Shown: piece by piece, positions 41,211 through 50,679 of the stretch
Position numbering within the stretch: position 1 is the first letter of the stretch
Layout: each line of letters starts with the position of its first letter
Program-made: the position numbers and the translations under genes
Notes under the pieces: model-generated
The model's database searches: none
Seen by the model: only the letters and a program-made list of their open reading frames with translations
What the model was told of the DNA's origin: nothing
Source of the DNA: Leucobacter sp042726155
Lineage (GTDB): Bacteria; Actinomycetota; Actinomycetes; Actinomycetales; Microbacteriaceae
NCBI RefSeq assembly: GCF_042726155.1
Contig: NZ_JBHXHV010000004.1
Location: 459,364-523,363 of the forward strand
Length of the DNA stretch: 64,000 nt
Direction of reading: 5' to 3'

Positions 41211-42208
41211 TGCCCCATCTCCTCGTACAGGCGAGCGATTCGGTCATGCTCCTCCGCGAGGAAGGCGTCCAGATCGTCGCCGGTGATCACTTGTTCACTC
41301 CAGTGGTAGCGCTCGACGGCTTCGGCCCACTCGGGCGTCGCGAGGGTGTCGGCGACGAGATCGCTGAGCCCCTCGGTCTCTTCGTCGGTGAGCCCCGCCG
41401 GGGCTGCGAGCATGCGCCAATTGGCGAGCGTGATGTCGTAACCCTGCTCGCGCGCGGTGGGAATGTCGACCCCCTCGATGGGCTCCTCTGCGACGATGGC
41501 GAGGGCTCGCAGGCGGCCCGACTCGATCTGGTCGACGTTGTCGGGGTAGCCGCCCGTCGCGGCCTGGGCCGTTCCGTTCAGCAGAGCTGCGACGGCCTCG
41601 CCGCCGCCGTCCGACGAGATGTACGTCGTGTCGACCGGTTCGATGCCCGCGGCGAGCGCGAGGTCGGTCACGACGAGCTGATCGAACGAGCCGCCGCCGG
41701 TCCACGGGATCGATTTCGGGTCTGCGCGCCACGCCTCGACGAGGTCGTCGAGTGTCTCGTAGGGCGAGTCGGCGGGCACGACAATGACGTCGTACTCTTC
41801 GAACACCACGGCGAGCGAGGTGACGTCGTCGAGCGTCGCCGCCGATCCGTACTGGATGGTCGCGGCGAGCAACCCGGTACCGCCGACGAGCATGGTGTTG
41901 GCCTGCCCCTCAAGCAGCGACAGGTTGCCGAGCGCGATCGTGCCGCCAGCACCCGGCATATTCACGACCTGCACGTTCGCGCTCAGACCGTTGGCGCGCT
42001 GCGCCTGCTGCATCTCGCGCGCGACGGTGTCCCAGCCACCGCCCGCCGCGGCGGGAGCGATGATCGTCAGCGACGAGTGCACGTCGCTTCCGAGCGCTGC
42101 CGAACTGATGGAACCGAACGTGGCGACTCCGATGGCCGAGACGGCGATTGCGCCGCCGATGATGCGGAAAACGTTGCGCCGGGCGCTGCTCTTCGCTGGT
42201 TGTGTCAT
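41207..42208 (-). CDS. tctC: Tripartite tricarboxylate transporter substrate-binding protein TctC
   Basis: 333 aa from the ATG at 42208 (CGGAGGAGTGAAC upstream); a GTG two codons earlier also fits the frame. Signal segment VFRIIGGAIAVSAIGVATFGSISSAALG, Bug-family core SLTIIAPAAAGGGWDTVAREMQQA, VQVVNMPGAGGTIALGNL and TGGGSFDQLVVTDLALAAGI. Extracytoplasmic receptor for a carboxylate, feeding TctAB. First gene of the operon. Confidence 0.93.
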   Translation of the reverse strand: MTQPAKSSARRNVFRIIGGAIAVSAIGVATFGSISSAALGSDVHSSLTIIAPAAAGGGWDTVAREMQQAQRANGLSANVQVVNMPGAGGTIALGNLSLLEGQANTMLVGGTGLLAATIQYGSAATLDDVTSLAVVFEEYDVIVVPADSPYETLDDLVEAWRADPKSIPWTGGGSFDQLVVTDLALAAGIEPVDTTYISSDGGGEAVAALLNGTAQAATGGYPDNVDQIESGRLRALAIVAEEPIEGVDIPTAREQGYDITLANWRMLAAPAGLTDEETEGLSDLVADTLATPEWAEAVERYHWSEQVITGDDLDAFLAEEHDRIARLYEEMGQ

Positions 42209-42348
42209 GTTCACTCCTCCGTGCGGACGCCGTTGTGCCGCACTGACTGCCCCACACTCGCAGCGTTCAGCTGCCGCTCAGGCGTCGGCGAGCATTGTGC
42301 TCATTGATGCTCACGAGCACTCCACCGGCGAACTGTAGAGTGTGCGCC

Positions 42349-43002
42349 ATGCGCCTCACCAAACACGCTCACGCAACCGTCGCGCTCGCCGACGGCGAGC
42401 GCTCGCTGCTGATCGACCCGGGCACGTTCACGTCGAACTCCGCAGAGCTGATCGCGGCCGCCACGGCCATCCTTATCACCCACGATCACCCCGACCACTT
42501 CGATCCGTCGGTAATCGCCACGGCGCTTTTGGCCCGGCCGGAGCTGCGGGTGTGGGCGCCAGCTAGCCTCGCCGAAAACCACGCCGAATTTGCTGCCGGC
42601 ACAGAACTCGCAGGGCGCATCACCGCCGTCGCTCCCGGCGACTCCATCACGGCGAATGGCTTCGAGGTGCGGGCTGTGGGCGGCGAGCACGCCGTCATCC
42701 ATCGCGACCTTCCGTCGCTGAGCAACGTCGGTTACGTGATCAATGGCGACGTCTACCACCCGGGCGACGCGTATTTCGTGCCGGAGATCCCCGTCGAGAC
42801 GCTGCTCGCCCCGACGTCGGGCCCCTGGACCAAACTGACCGACCTCGTTGACTTCATTCGCGCTGTCGCGCCGAAGCGCACCGTGCAGATCCACGATCTG
42901 ATGCTGAGCGACCTCGGGCGAGGATCGTTCGCGCGCTTCACGAAGGGCCTCACCGGTCAAGAATTGCTCACCCTCGCCCCGGGTGAATCGCTCGAACTGT
43001 AG
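42349..43002 (+). CDS. MBL-fold metal-dependent hydrolase (UlaG-like)
   Basis: 217 aa from the ATG at 42349; TAGAGT (42336-42341) lies 7 nt upstream, so probably leaderless. Opens MRLTKHAHATVALADGERSLLIDPGTF, then ITHDHPDHFDP (the metal-binding HxHxDH motif), VGGEHAVIH and VYHPGDAYF. Substrate unknown. Encoded 17 bp before the two-component genes and co-directional with them, so possibly co-transcribed. Confidence 0.88.
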   Translation: MRLTKHAHATVALADGERSLLIDPGTFTSNSAELIAAATAILITHDHPDHFDPSVIATALLARPELRVWAPASLAENHAEFAAGTELAGRITAVAPGDSITANGFEVRAVGGEHAVIHRDLPSLSNVGYVINGDVYHPGDAYFVPEIPVETLLAPTSGPWTKLTDLVDFIRAVAPKRTVQIHDLMLSDLGRGSFARFTKGLTGQELLTLAPGESLEL

Positions 43003-43019
43003 CCAGACAGAGGTTCCGA

Positions 43020-44324
43020 GTGTTCACCCACACGTCGCCACGACCGGCGTCGCCAGCATCGTCGCGATCCGTATCGCGATCGTCGCCAGCATCGTCGCGG
43101 TTCGCGCGCCTCGCGATCCTGCTGCTGCCCACCCTCATTGTGCTCGCCGGCGTGGGCGTCACGACGAGCATCGCCATCTCCGTGCAGGAGTCGAGCATCC
43201 GCGACGCGACGGCCGACCGCGTGCGCGATGTCGCCACGAGCCTCTCGCAGCTGGATCAGGTGCGCACCGTGCTCGAACGCACCGGTCCAGACGTGAGCGC
43301 GGCGACGCGCGAACTGCAGCCGCTGGCCGACGTGGTCGAAGAGGCTGCTGGTGTCGACTACCTCGTCATCACCGACGACCGTGGCATCCGCATCACTCAC
43401 CCAACGCCGTCGGAGCGGGGCAAACCGGTGTCGACGTCGATCGAAGACGTGCTGCGCGGCGAGGAGTTTCTCGGCACCGAGCGGGGCACCATCGGCACAA
43501 CGCTGCGGGCGAAGATTCCGGTGCGCAACGCCGACGGCGCGGTGATCGGTTCACTGTCCGTCGGCATCCTTGAGTCGCGCATCTCCGCTGATTTCGACGT
43601 GGCGCTGCACCAGCTGCTGCCGTGGGCACTGGGCGCGCTGCTCGCGGGTACGCTGGTGAGTTCGTTGCTTGCGGCGCTGCTCGAACGGCGCTTCCGTCGC
43701 CTCGACGCCGTCGCGCAAGAGGCGGAGGCCGTGCGGCGTACGGCCGCCGCGCTACGCGAGCAGACGCACGAGTTCCACACCCGCCTGCACGTCATTCACG
43801 GCCTCGTCTCACACGGGGACACCGCCGACGCGCTCGCCTACATCGACCACACGGCCCCCGTCGACACCACCGGTGCCGGGGCGCGACTCGGCGAGCAACC
43901 GCTGCTGCGCGCAACCCTCGACGCATTGCGCGCCGAACTCGGCGGCCACGGCGCGGTGCTTGAAACGGCAATCGATGTCACCTCCGATGTCGACGAAGAC
44001 CTCACGCTCGTGCTCGCGAATCTCTGCCGAAACGCGGGAGAGGCTGGCGCGACGCTCGTGCACTGCGCGCTCGTCGAGGCAGACGGCGTCTTCCGCGGCG
44101 AGGTCACCGATGACGGGCCCGGGATCGCAAACGGGACCGCAGACCGCGTATTTACGCGCGGGTTCTCGTCGAAGGCCGACACGTCGGGGCTTGGTCGAGG
44201 CATCGGCCTCGATCTCGTGAGGCGCACGGTGGCCCGCCGGGGCGGCGTGATCGAGCTCAGTCGCTCTGACCGGGGCGGCGCCCGGTTCCGCTTCGAGCTG
44301 GAGGTGCTCAATGACCGCCGGTGA
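43020..44324 (+). CDS. CitA/DcuS-family sensor histidine kinase, lacking the internal PAS domain
   Basis: 434 aa, GTG start with AGAGG upstream. Two membrane segments (about residues 28-55 and 195-220) enclose a sCache/PASp sensor (VDYLVITDDRGIRITHP, then GTTLRAKIPVRNADGAVIGSLSVGILE). The kinase part begins straight away: LREQTHEFHTRLHVIHGLV with the phospho-His, then an HATPase with DDGPGI and GRGIGLDLVRRTVARRGG. The usual cytoplasmic PAS between membrane and kinase is absent. Senses an external carboxylate, likely the tct substrate. Confidence 0.92.
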   Translation: MFTHTSPRPASPASSRSVSRSSPASSRFARLAILLLPTLIVLAGVGVTTSIAISVQESSIRDATADRVRDVATSLSQLDQVRTVLERTGPDVSAATRELQPLADVVEEAAGVDYLVITDDRGIRITHPTPSERGKPVSTSIEDVLRGEEFLGTERGTIGTTLRAKIPVRNADGAVIGSLSVGILESRISADFDVALHQLLPWALGALLAGTLVSSLLAALLERRFRRLDAVAQEAEAVRRTAAALREQTHEFHTRLHVIHGLVSHGDTADALAYIDHTAPVDTTGAGARLGEQPLLRATLDALRAELGGHGAVLETAIDVTSDVDEDLTLVLANLCRNAGEAGATLVHCALVEADGVFRGEVTDDGPGIANGTADRVFTRGFSSKADTSGLGRGIGLDLVRRTVARRGGVIELSRSDRGGARFRFELEVLNDRR

Positions 44325-45135
44325 TCCGCGCCCGGTCCGCGTTCTCGTCGTCGACGACGACCCGGGCGCCCGCATGTTGCACGGTCGCTACGTCTCCGGG
44401 ACGCCGGGGTTCGTGGTCACCGCGACCGTCGGTACCGGCCGCGAGGCCGTGCAGCACGGGGTGCGCGGCGACGTCGACCTCGTGCTGCTCGACATGCGGC
44501 TGCCAGACATCAGCGGCATCGAGGTGCTCAATCGCCTGCGCACGCTGCGTGAGGCGTCGCCCGACGTGCTCGTCATCAGTTCTTCCCGCGACCAGGTCAC
44601 GGTGCGCCAGGCACTCGCCGCGCACGTCATCGGGTACCTGGTGAAGCCGTTCACCGAGGAGGCGCTGCAGGCCAGGTTAGCCACCTACCGCGCCGAGCGA
44701 CGTGACGCTCCCGACGATGCTCGCGAGGTCGCGCTCGGACAGGGCGAGATTGATCGCCTGCAATCGACGGGCAGGATCGCGCTGCCAACATCCTCCGACT
44801 TCGCTTCTGGCGCGCACCGCGCAGCGGGCACCGGCACCCCGGGCGCCGGTGCCGACGCCGCCCGTGCTGGCGACTTCGCGAGGCCGACCCAGCTCCCAAA
44901 GGGCATCTCAGAGGTGACACTCGCTTCGGTGCTCGCCGTGCTCGACCCGGTGCACCCGGTCTCGGCCGTCGAACTCGCGCAGCGGTGCGAGATCTCGCGC
45001 GCGACCGCGCGCCGCTACCTCGACTATCTCGTCGACGTCGGCGCCATTGACCTGGCGCACCGCTACGGCAAGCGCGGCCGCCCGGAGGTGCTGTACCGCA
45101 TCGTGCCGGCACCTCCGGTGGAGAATCCGCGCTAG
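44311..45135 (+). CDS. CitB/DcuR-family response regulator
   Basis: 274 aa, overlapping the kinase by 14 bp. Receiver domain with VLVVDDDPGARML, phospho-Asp in VDLVLLDMRLPDISG and Lys in YLVKPF; then an Ala/Gly linker and a C-terminal HTH (SAVELAQRCEISRATARRYLDYLVDVGAIDLAHRYGKRGRPEVLYRI) as in CitB/DctR. Probably activates the neighbouring tctCBA operon. Stop overlaps that of the convergent lysE-type gene (CTAG). Confidence 0.92.
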   Translation: MTAGDPRPVRVLVVDDDPGARMLHGRYVSGTPGFVVTATVGTGREAVQHGVRGDVDLVLLDMRLPDISGIEVLNRLRTLREASPDVLVISSSRDQVTVRQALAAHVIGYLVKPFTEEALQARLATYRAERRDAPDDAREVALGQGEIDRLQSTGRIALPTSSDFASGAHRAAGTGTPGAGADAARAGDFARPTQLPKGISEVTLASVLAVLDPVHPVSAVELAQRCEISRATARRYLDYLVDVGAIDLAHRYGKRGRPEVLYRIVPAPPVENPR

Positions 45136-45746
45136 CCGCCCATCTCGCTGAACACGAGGCGCGCGGCAATCACGAGCATCGTCACCGCCACCACCCCGTC
45201 GAGAATGCGCCACGACTTCGGCGTTGCGAAGAACCGGCTGAGGCCCCGCGCTCCGTATCCGAGCAGGAAGAACCAGCCGATGCTCGCGAGCGCGCCGCCA
45301 AGCACGAACCACCACCGCTCGGGGTCGCCCTGCGCGTTACCGATCGAGCCCATCAGCACCATCGTGTCGAGATACACGTGCGGATTGAGCAGTGTGATGG
45401 CGAGGCAGGCGAGGATCGTGCGCCGCCGTGATTCGGGCTTGCCCTCCCCCGCAATCAGCGCCTCGGGCCGCATCGCGCGCCGCGCCGCCGTCCACGCGTA
45501 CCAGAGCAAGAAGACCACGCCACCCCAGCGCACGATGTCGAGCACGAGCGGCGCGCGCTCAACGATGAAACCGATTCCGGCAACGCCGAGCGTTTCGAGC
45601 ACCGCGTCGGCGAGCCCGCAGATGAGCACGACCGGCAGCACGTGCTCGCGACGAATGCCCTGCCGCAGAACGAACGCGTTTTGCGCGCCGATGGCGACGA
45701 TGAGCGAGAGGCCGCTGCCGAGACCGATGAGGAGTGGGATGATCAC
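45132..45746 (-). CDS. LysE/ArgO-type basic amino acid exporter
   Basis: 204 aa, six membrane segments. Opens MIIPLLIGLGSGLSLIVAIGAQNAFVLRQGIRREHVLPVVLICGLADAVLETLGVAGIG, the LysE signature, and later LACLAITLLNPHVYLDTMVLMGSIG. Exports lysine/arginine in excess. Divergent from an ArgP/LysG-type LysR regulator 89 bp away, the classic pairing. Confidence 0.94.
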   Translation of the reverse strand: MIIPLLIGLGSGLSLIVAIGAQNAFVLRQGIRREHVLPVVLICGLADAVLETLGVAGIGFIVERAPLVLDIVRWGGVVFLLWYAWTAARRAMRPEALIAGEGKPESRRRTILACLAITLLNPHVYLDTMVLMGSIGNAQGDPERWWFVLGGALASIGWFFLLGYGARGLSRFFATPKSWRILDGVVAVTMLVIAARLVFSEMGG

Positions 45747-45835
45747 GGTTCGACGCTAGGGGTTGCGCGGCACCGATTCCAGTTGAGCGTGCCTCATTTT
45801 TCTTCAGCTTCGTAAGTTCTGCTTAAGATCAAAGC
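45747..45835. promoter_or_regulatory. Divergent lysE/argP control region
   Basis: 89 bp. TAAGAT (45824-45829) lies 6 nt before the regulator ATG, consistent with a leaderless regulator transcript. The T/C-rich stretch 45795-45815 is a plausible LysR-type binding area for activation of the exporter. Confidence 0.5.
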
Positions 45836-46777
45836 ATGGATCTGCCGATCGAACACCTCGCAACGTTCGCCGCCATCGTCGAGGAGGGGAGCTTCGAGGG
45901 CGCAGCGCGTCGGCTGCACATCACGCCCTCGGCGGTGAGCCAGCGCGTGCGGGCAATGGAGCAGCGCGTCGGCACGGTACTCGTACAGCGCACGCGTCCC
46001 GTCACCGTGACCGAGGCTGGCGCGGCCGTGCTGCGCGCGGCGCGCCAGATCGAGCGCATCGCCGCAGACGTGTCTGAGGAGCTCGGCGCCGGGCAGACAG
46101 CCGGCACGCGCATCCCGATCGTGGTGAACGCCGACTCGCTCGCAACGTGGTTCGTGCCGGCACTCGCGCGCGCAGCGCGGGAGACCGGGGCGACGTTCGA
46201 GGTGCTGCGCGCCGACGAGACGGTGTCGACGGAGCGGCTGCGCAGCGGCACCGCGATGGCGGCGCTCACGGCGACCGCGGCGGCCGTTCCCGGGTGCACA
46301 TCGACGCGCGTGGGCACGGATCGCTACCGCGCCGTCGCGAGCCCCGACTTCGTCGCCCGCCACTTTCCGCACGGGGTCACCGCCGAGGCCCTCGCGACGG
46401 CGCCCATGCTCGAGTTCGACCGTCACGACGTGTTTCAGCAGCGGTTCATCCGCCGGGTGACGCGGGCACACGTCGATCCGCCGCGCAATTTCGTGCCGTC
46501 GTCGTCTGAGTTCGCACTCGCGATTGAGCTCGGCATGGGCTGGGGCATGCTGCCCGAGCTGCAGTGCCGGCCGGGACTCGCCGACGGGCGGCTCGTCGCG
46601 CTCGGCGACCGGCCGATCCTGATGCCGCTGTACTGGCAGCGCTGGAAGCTCGATTCGCCCGTGCTCGATGGGCTCTCGCGCGTGATCGCCGAGGAGGCCG
46701 CTGCCGCCCTCGGTGACCAGACCCCCGAGAACGGCACACGAACTCACCCCACCAGCGCGAAGCCCGCGATGAGGTAG
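45836..46777 (+). CDS. argP: LysR-family regulator of the ArgP/LysG/IciA branch
   Basis: 313 aa. HTH: EHLATFAAIVEEGSFEGAARRLHITPSAVSQRVRAMEQRVGTVLVQRTRPVTVTEAGAAVLRAARQIERI. Effector domain with VNADSLATWFVPALARAARETGATFEVL and MLPELQCRPGLADGRLVAL. Expected to activate the divergent exporter when Lys/Arg is high. Its last 34 bp overlap the 3' end of the convergent NhaC-type gene. Confidence 0.9.
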   Translation: MDLPIEHLATFAAIVEEGSFEGAARRLHITPSAVSQRVRAMEQRVGTVLVQRTRPVTVTEAGAAVLRAARQIERIAADVSEELGAGQTAGTRIPIVVNADSLATWFVPALARAARETGATFEVLRADETVSTERLRSGTAMAALTATAAAVPGCTSTRVGTDRYRAVASPDFVARHFPHGVTAEALATAPMLEFDRHDVFQQRFIRRVTRAHVDPPRNFVPSSSEFALAIELGMGWGMLPELQCRPGLADGRLVALGDRPILMPLYWQRWKLDSPVLDGLSRVIAEEAAAALGDQTPENGTRTHPTSAKPAMR

Positions 46778-48123
46778 GCGACGAGTGAGAGCAGCCCGGC
46801 GAGCCCCGCGTACGGCAAAATCGACAGCATCAGATTCAGCGGTTTCACGCCGACCGACTTCGACGCGAGAATGATGCCGTCGCCGTAGAGACACGTCGTC
46901 GAGCCGAGCGCCGCGCCAGAGAAGACCGCGGTGCCCGCGAGCACCGGATCGACACCGACCGCGATCGCGAGCGGCAGCACGACCGGCGTGATAACGGCGG
47001 CGAGATCCCAGAACGCGCCCGTTGCGTAAGCGTAGACGCCGCAGACGAGAAACACGATGGCGGGCAGCAGCGCACCGTGCATCACCGGTTCGGTGACTCC
47101 AATGACCCACTCGGCGAGGTGCAGATCCATGTTGACCTGCTGCACCATGAACGCCAGCACGAAGAGCACGATCACGTAGGTCATGCTCGAAATGCCCTCG
47201 AATGCGCTCTCGAAGACCTCGCGGATGGTCAGGCGACGCTGGGCGACGAACAGCACGATAGCGACCACCACGGCCGCTGCGGCGCCCTTCACGATGTCGA
47301 CCTCGGTGGCAATGGTGACGGCGATCAGCGTCGCGATCGGCACAAGAAAGTTGAAGGGCAGCGGGCGAGCGGTCGCGGTGCTCGAGTCGGCGAGCTCGAA
47401 CTCACGCTCCTCCTCGGAGAGCCCCTCGGGCAGCGGGTCACCGGAGCGGTCGACGCGCAACTGTTCGCGGCGGAGCGGGCCGACGAGCGGCAGCACGCCG
47501 AGCGCCAGCAGCAGGCCGATGGCCAGCGCGAACCAGCCAAAGAACACGAACGGCAGGCCCTGGAGGTACGCACCGAAACCCGAACCGTTGACGGTGACGC
47601 CGTCCTGTTCGAGCAGCGCGGCAAAGAACACGGCCCACGTCGAGAACGGAATGATGACGGCGATTGGAGCGGAGGTGAGTTTGACGATCGCGCCCAGCAT
47701 GGTGCGCGGCACTCCGTAGCGGTCGGTCACGCGCTTCATCGACGTACCGACGGTGAGCGCGTTCAGGTAGTCGTCGATGAACAGCGCGACCGTGAGCAGC
47801 CAGGTCAGCAGCAGTGACTTGCGACGCGAGTTCACGAACCGCTCGGTCCAGCGGGCGAAGTCGCTGACGGCCCCCGACGCGTTGAAGTACGCGATCAAGA
47901 TGCCGAACAACACGACGACCATGACGAGCCAGTGAACGGTCTCGTTGGTCATCGAGGCTCCGAACAGCCCCACGAGCTGGTCGAAAAACCCCCAGCCACC
48001 GAGCAGCACGGCGCCCACGACGGTGCCGCAGAGCAGGCCGAGCAGCGCACGCTTTGTGAGTACGGAGACGAGGAGGACGGTGAGCACGGGCACTATTGCC
48101 CACGCGGTGTTCTGAATTTCCAT
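46744..48123 (-). CDS. NhaC-family Na+/H+ antiporter-like transporter
   Basis: 459 aa from the ATG at 48123; the open frame runs on to 48597 but those codons lie in the amidohydrolase. About eleven membrane segments with AWAIVPVLTVLLVSVLTKRALLGLLCGTVVGAVLLGGWGF, IDDYLNALTVGTSMKRVTDRYGVPRTML and FSGAALGSTTCLYGDGIILASKSVGVKP, family hallmarks. May exchange cations or an organic anion. Probably co-transcribed with the amidohydrolase 71 bp upstream, which hints that it imports that enzyme's substrate. Confidence 0.88.
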   Translation of the reverse strand: MEIQNTAWAIVPVLTVLLVSVLTKRALLGLLCGTVVGAVLLGGWGFFDQLVGLFGASMTNETVHWLVMVVVLFGILIAYFNASGAVSDFARWTERFVNSRRKSLLLTWLLTVALFIDDYLNALTVGTSMKRVTDRYGVPRTMLGAIVKLTSAPIAVIIPFSTWAVFFAALLEQDGVTVNGSGFGAYLQGLPFVFFGWFALAIGLLLALGVLPLVGPLRREQLRVDRSGDPLPEGLSEEEREFELADSSTATARPLPFNFLVPIATLIAVTIATEVDIVKGAAAAVVVAIVLFVAQRRLTIREVFESAFEGISSMTYVIVLFVLAFMVQQVNMDLHLAEWVIGVTEPVMHGALLPAIVFLVCGVYAYATGAFWDLAAVITPVVLPLAIAVGVDPVLAGTAVFSGAALGSTTCLYGDGIILASKSVGVKPLNLMLSILPYAGLAGLLSLVAYLIAGFALVG

Positions 48124-48194
48124 ACTGAGCTTTCTCGGTCGGGCATCACTGCCGCGGTGATAGCGGTCGGCGCTGCGCGCCGGAGAGGGTGGGG

Positions 48195-49862
48195 TTAGGC
48201 CGCGTGGTCTTCGCGCTGGCCGTCGAGATAGGTCGCGAGCACCGGCAGCTGGGCGAGATCGTCGCCGTTCACCTCGGTGGGATCCTCGGCCCATACGGCG
48301 AGGTCGGCGATGGCGCCGGGGCGGATAACGCCCAGGTCGTCGTCGCCCTGCGCGAGCGCCGCGCCACGCGTGTAGCCGTGCAACGCTTGCGCCCCGGTGA
48401 GCCGTTCGGCCGGCTCGTACACGAAGCCGTCGAGGTCGCCCGGGTGGCGCCGCAGCACCGCCCAGGCGAGACCGACGCGCGCGTCGAGACTCGCAATCGG
48501 CCAGTCCGAACCGAGCGCGAGCGGCGCGCCAGCGCGCAACACCGAACCAGCGTTCCAGGCGCGTGCCGCGCGCTCGGGGCCGAGCCGCCTCGCCCACTCG
48601 TCACTGCCGTCGGCGATGCGCCACTGCATGTGCGGCAGTTGCATCGAGGCGGTGATGCCGTGAACTGCGAGACGCTCGACGTCGCGCGGGTGCAGCGTCT
48701 CGAGGTGCTCGATGCGGTGCACCGCCCGGCCCAGCGCCGCGCACCCGACACTCTCGTAGGCCGTAATCGTCTCGCCGACCGCCCGGTCACCGATGGCGTG
48801 CGTGGCAATTTGGAATCCGGCCGCGGTGAACTCGCGCACGGCTTCGGTGAACTCGCGCTGCTCGCCCCAGAAACCGGCGAGACCCTCACCGTCGGCATCC
48901 GCCTCGTAGAGCCAGCCCGCGCCGGTATCGATCACGCCGTCGGCGTAGAGCTTGATCACACCACCCCGCCAGCGCGCGCCAGCGCGACCGCGCTGGGCGC
49001 GAATCGCGGCCCGTTCCGCCGTCGAATACGTGGGTTTCACGTCCATCGCGCTCACGAGGCGCACGGGCAGGCCCGACCCCGACCCGTCGATCGCCTGGAG
49101 CAGATCGAGCGTCGCTGAGTTGCCGTCCATGATCGTGCCGCCGGTGAGCCCAGACCGGCGCATACCGGCGAGCGTGCGGCGGGCTGCGTCGAGCAGCGCC
49201 GCAGGGTCAAGCTCTGGCATCCGGGCGAGCACCGGCTGATACGCGCTGTCTTCGCGCAGCTCACCCGTCGGGCGGCCCGTCGCATCGACCACGATCTCGG
49301 AGCTGTCGTCAAAGTCGCGCGCGCCAGAGATCCCCGCGATGCGCAGCGCTTCAGTCGAGGCGAGCGCCGTGTGAAAGTCGAAGCAGAACAGCAGTGCGGG
49401 CACCCCGCGCAGTGCATCGTCAATCAGCTCGGCGCGCAGCGGCTCTCCGGCAAACACCGCGTAGTCGAGATTCCAGCCGCGCACCCATCCAGACGCGCTG
49501 CCGTGTGCGGCACCTGACGCGCTGCCTCCCGCGGTGCCGTTGCGCACCCGCGCGGCCTCGGCGGCGAGCGCGTCGCGCAGGCCCGCGAGATCGGATATGC
49601 CGCCGAGATCGATGCCCTGGGTGAGGTCTGCTCCCTGAATCGGATGCATGTGCGCGTCGATCAGGCCGGGGGTGATTGTGGCACCGTGCGCGGGGTGAAT
49701 CGCGGTCGTGCGACCCGCGAACGCCTCGCGGATCGAGGCCGAATCTCCGATGCCGAGGATCCGCCCGCCGCCGATCGCGAGCGCCCTCGGCGCTGGGTCG
49801 GCGTCACCGGAGAGGAGGGTGCGAATCCGCGCCCCATCTATGATGAAATCAGCTGCCGTCAT
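48195..49862 (-). CDS. YtcJ-type amidohydrolase (Amidohydro_3)
   Basis: 555 aa from the ATG at 49862 (MTAADFIIDGARIRTL); upstream in-frame starts at 49940 and 49958 add residues unlike the family. TIM-barrel metal hydrolase: TPGLIDAHMHPIQG (HxH), VRGWNLDYAVFAGEPLRAEL, VIKLYADGVIDTGAGWLYE (bridging Lys region), IATHAIGDRAVGETITAYE and IEHLE, ending LGSDWPIASLDARVGLAWAV (final Asp). Substrate not predictable. Divergent from a TetR regulator that probably controls it. Confidence 0.87.
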   Translation of the reverse strand: MTAADFIIDGARIRTLLSGDADPAPRALAIGGGRILGIGDSASIREAFAGRTTAIHPAHGATITPGLIDAHMHPIQGADLTQGIDLGGISDLAGLRDALAAEAARVRNGTAGGSASGAAHGSASGWVRGWNLDYAVFAGEPLRAELIDDALRGVPALLFCFDFHTALASTEALRIAGISGARDFDDSSEIVVDATGRPTGELREDSAYQPVLARMPELDPAALLDAARRTLAGMRRSGLTGGTIMDGNSATLDLLQAIDGSGSGLPVRLVSAMDVKPTYSTAERAAIRAQRGRAGARWRGGVIKLYADGVIDTGAGWLYEADADGEGLAGFWGEQREFTEAVREFTAAGFQIATHAIGDRAVGETITAYESVGCAALGRAVHRIEHLETLHPRDVERLAVHGITASMQLPHMQWRIADGSDEWARRLGPERAARAWNAGSVLRAGAPLALGSDWPIASLDARVGLAWAVLRRHPGDLDGFVYEPAERLTGAQALHGYTRGAALAQGDDDLGVIRPGAIADLAVWAEDPTEVNGDDLAQLPVLATYLDGQREDHAA

Positions 49863-49939
49863 CGGTGCGATCCACTCTGCTCGAGACCGTGCGCTCGCTC
49901 CGAAGGCAGTTTCGCCGCCGTGCGAGTCGCAGAACGACA

Positions 49940-49962
49940 TTAATTTACGCCTATTCAATTAA
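49940..49962. promoter_or_regulatory. AT-rich inverted repeat TTAAT-N13-ATTAA, candidate TetR operator
   Basis: An AT-rich palindromic patch in an otherwise GC-rich divergent gap (49863-49989), placed between the amidohydrolase and the TetR gene. The position and symmetry suit a TetR site controlling both directions. Confidence 0.45.
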
Positions 49963-49989
49963 ACCCGCAAGCCACACGGAAGGAGCGGC

Positions 49990-50679
49990 GTGAGCCCGAC
50001 CCCCGACGCCAAGCGCCCAGCGGGGCGACCGCGGAGCGCACTGCTCTCACGCGACCGCATTCTTCAGGCGGCGTTCGCGCTCTCAGATGAGCAGGGCGGC
50101 GAATTCACGCTCGCCGCCGTCGCCCGGTCACTCGGGGTTCGGCCCCAGGCACTGCACTACTACTTTCCGAGCCGCGAAGCGCTCGTAGCCGCCATGCGCG
50201 GGCAACTCACGCTCCGCATCGGCGACCACGGCTTTATCGATCGGCCGTGGTTTGAGGCCGTGCACGGTTGGGCGTTTGCCTACCGCGAGACCCTCGGGCG
50301 TCACTCGGGTCTGATCGCCGCGCTCGCGACCCTGCCGGTTGCCGGCGAACCCGAATCGATTGCCGACTACGAGCGCATTGCGGCATCGTTCGCGCGCGAC
50401 GGGTACCCCGAACACCTGATCCTGCCCGCGATCGTCGCGCTTGAGTCGTTCATCATCGGTTCTGCCCTCGACGCCCTCGCGCCCGCCGACAATCTGCGCC
50501 CCCACGGTGGCGCGGCGCAGGCCCCCGTGCTCGCCGCGGCCGAGCAGTCCGCGAGCCGCGCGGCCGCCGCAGCCGAAAGTTCCGTGATCGATCTCACCTT
50601 CACGTTCGGGCTGCGCGCACTCGTCGCCGGCATTCGCGAGGCGGGGGCTGTCACCACCTCGGGCAGCGAGGCGCACTGA
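49990..50679 (+). CDS. TetR-family regulator
   Basis: 229 aa, GTG start with GGAAGGAG 5 nt upstream. HTH: SRDRILQAAFALSDEQGGEFTLAAVARSLGVRPQALHYYFPSREALVAAMRGQ. The C-terminal domain has VHGWAFAYRETLGRHSGLIAALATLPV and ILPAIVALESFIIGSALDAL, the TetR_C class seen with TetR-like repressors. Immediately followed by the transporter gene (TGA-ATG). Confidence 0.9.
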   Translation: MSPTPDAKRPAGRPRSALLSRDRILQAAFALSDEQGGEFTLAAVARSLGVRPQALHYYFPSREALVAAMRGQLTLRIGDHGFIDRPWFEAVHGWAFAYRETLGRHSGLIAALATLPVAGEPESIADYERIAASFARDGYPEHLILPAIVALESFIIGSALDALAPADNLRPHGGAAQAPVLAAAEQSASRAAAAAESSVIDLTFTFGLRALVAGIREAGAVTTSGSEAH

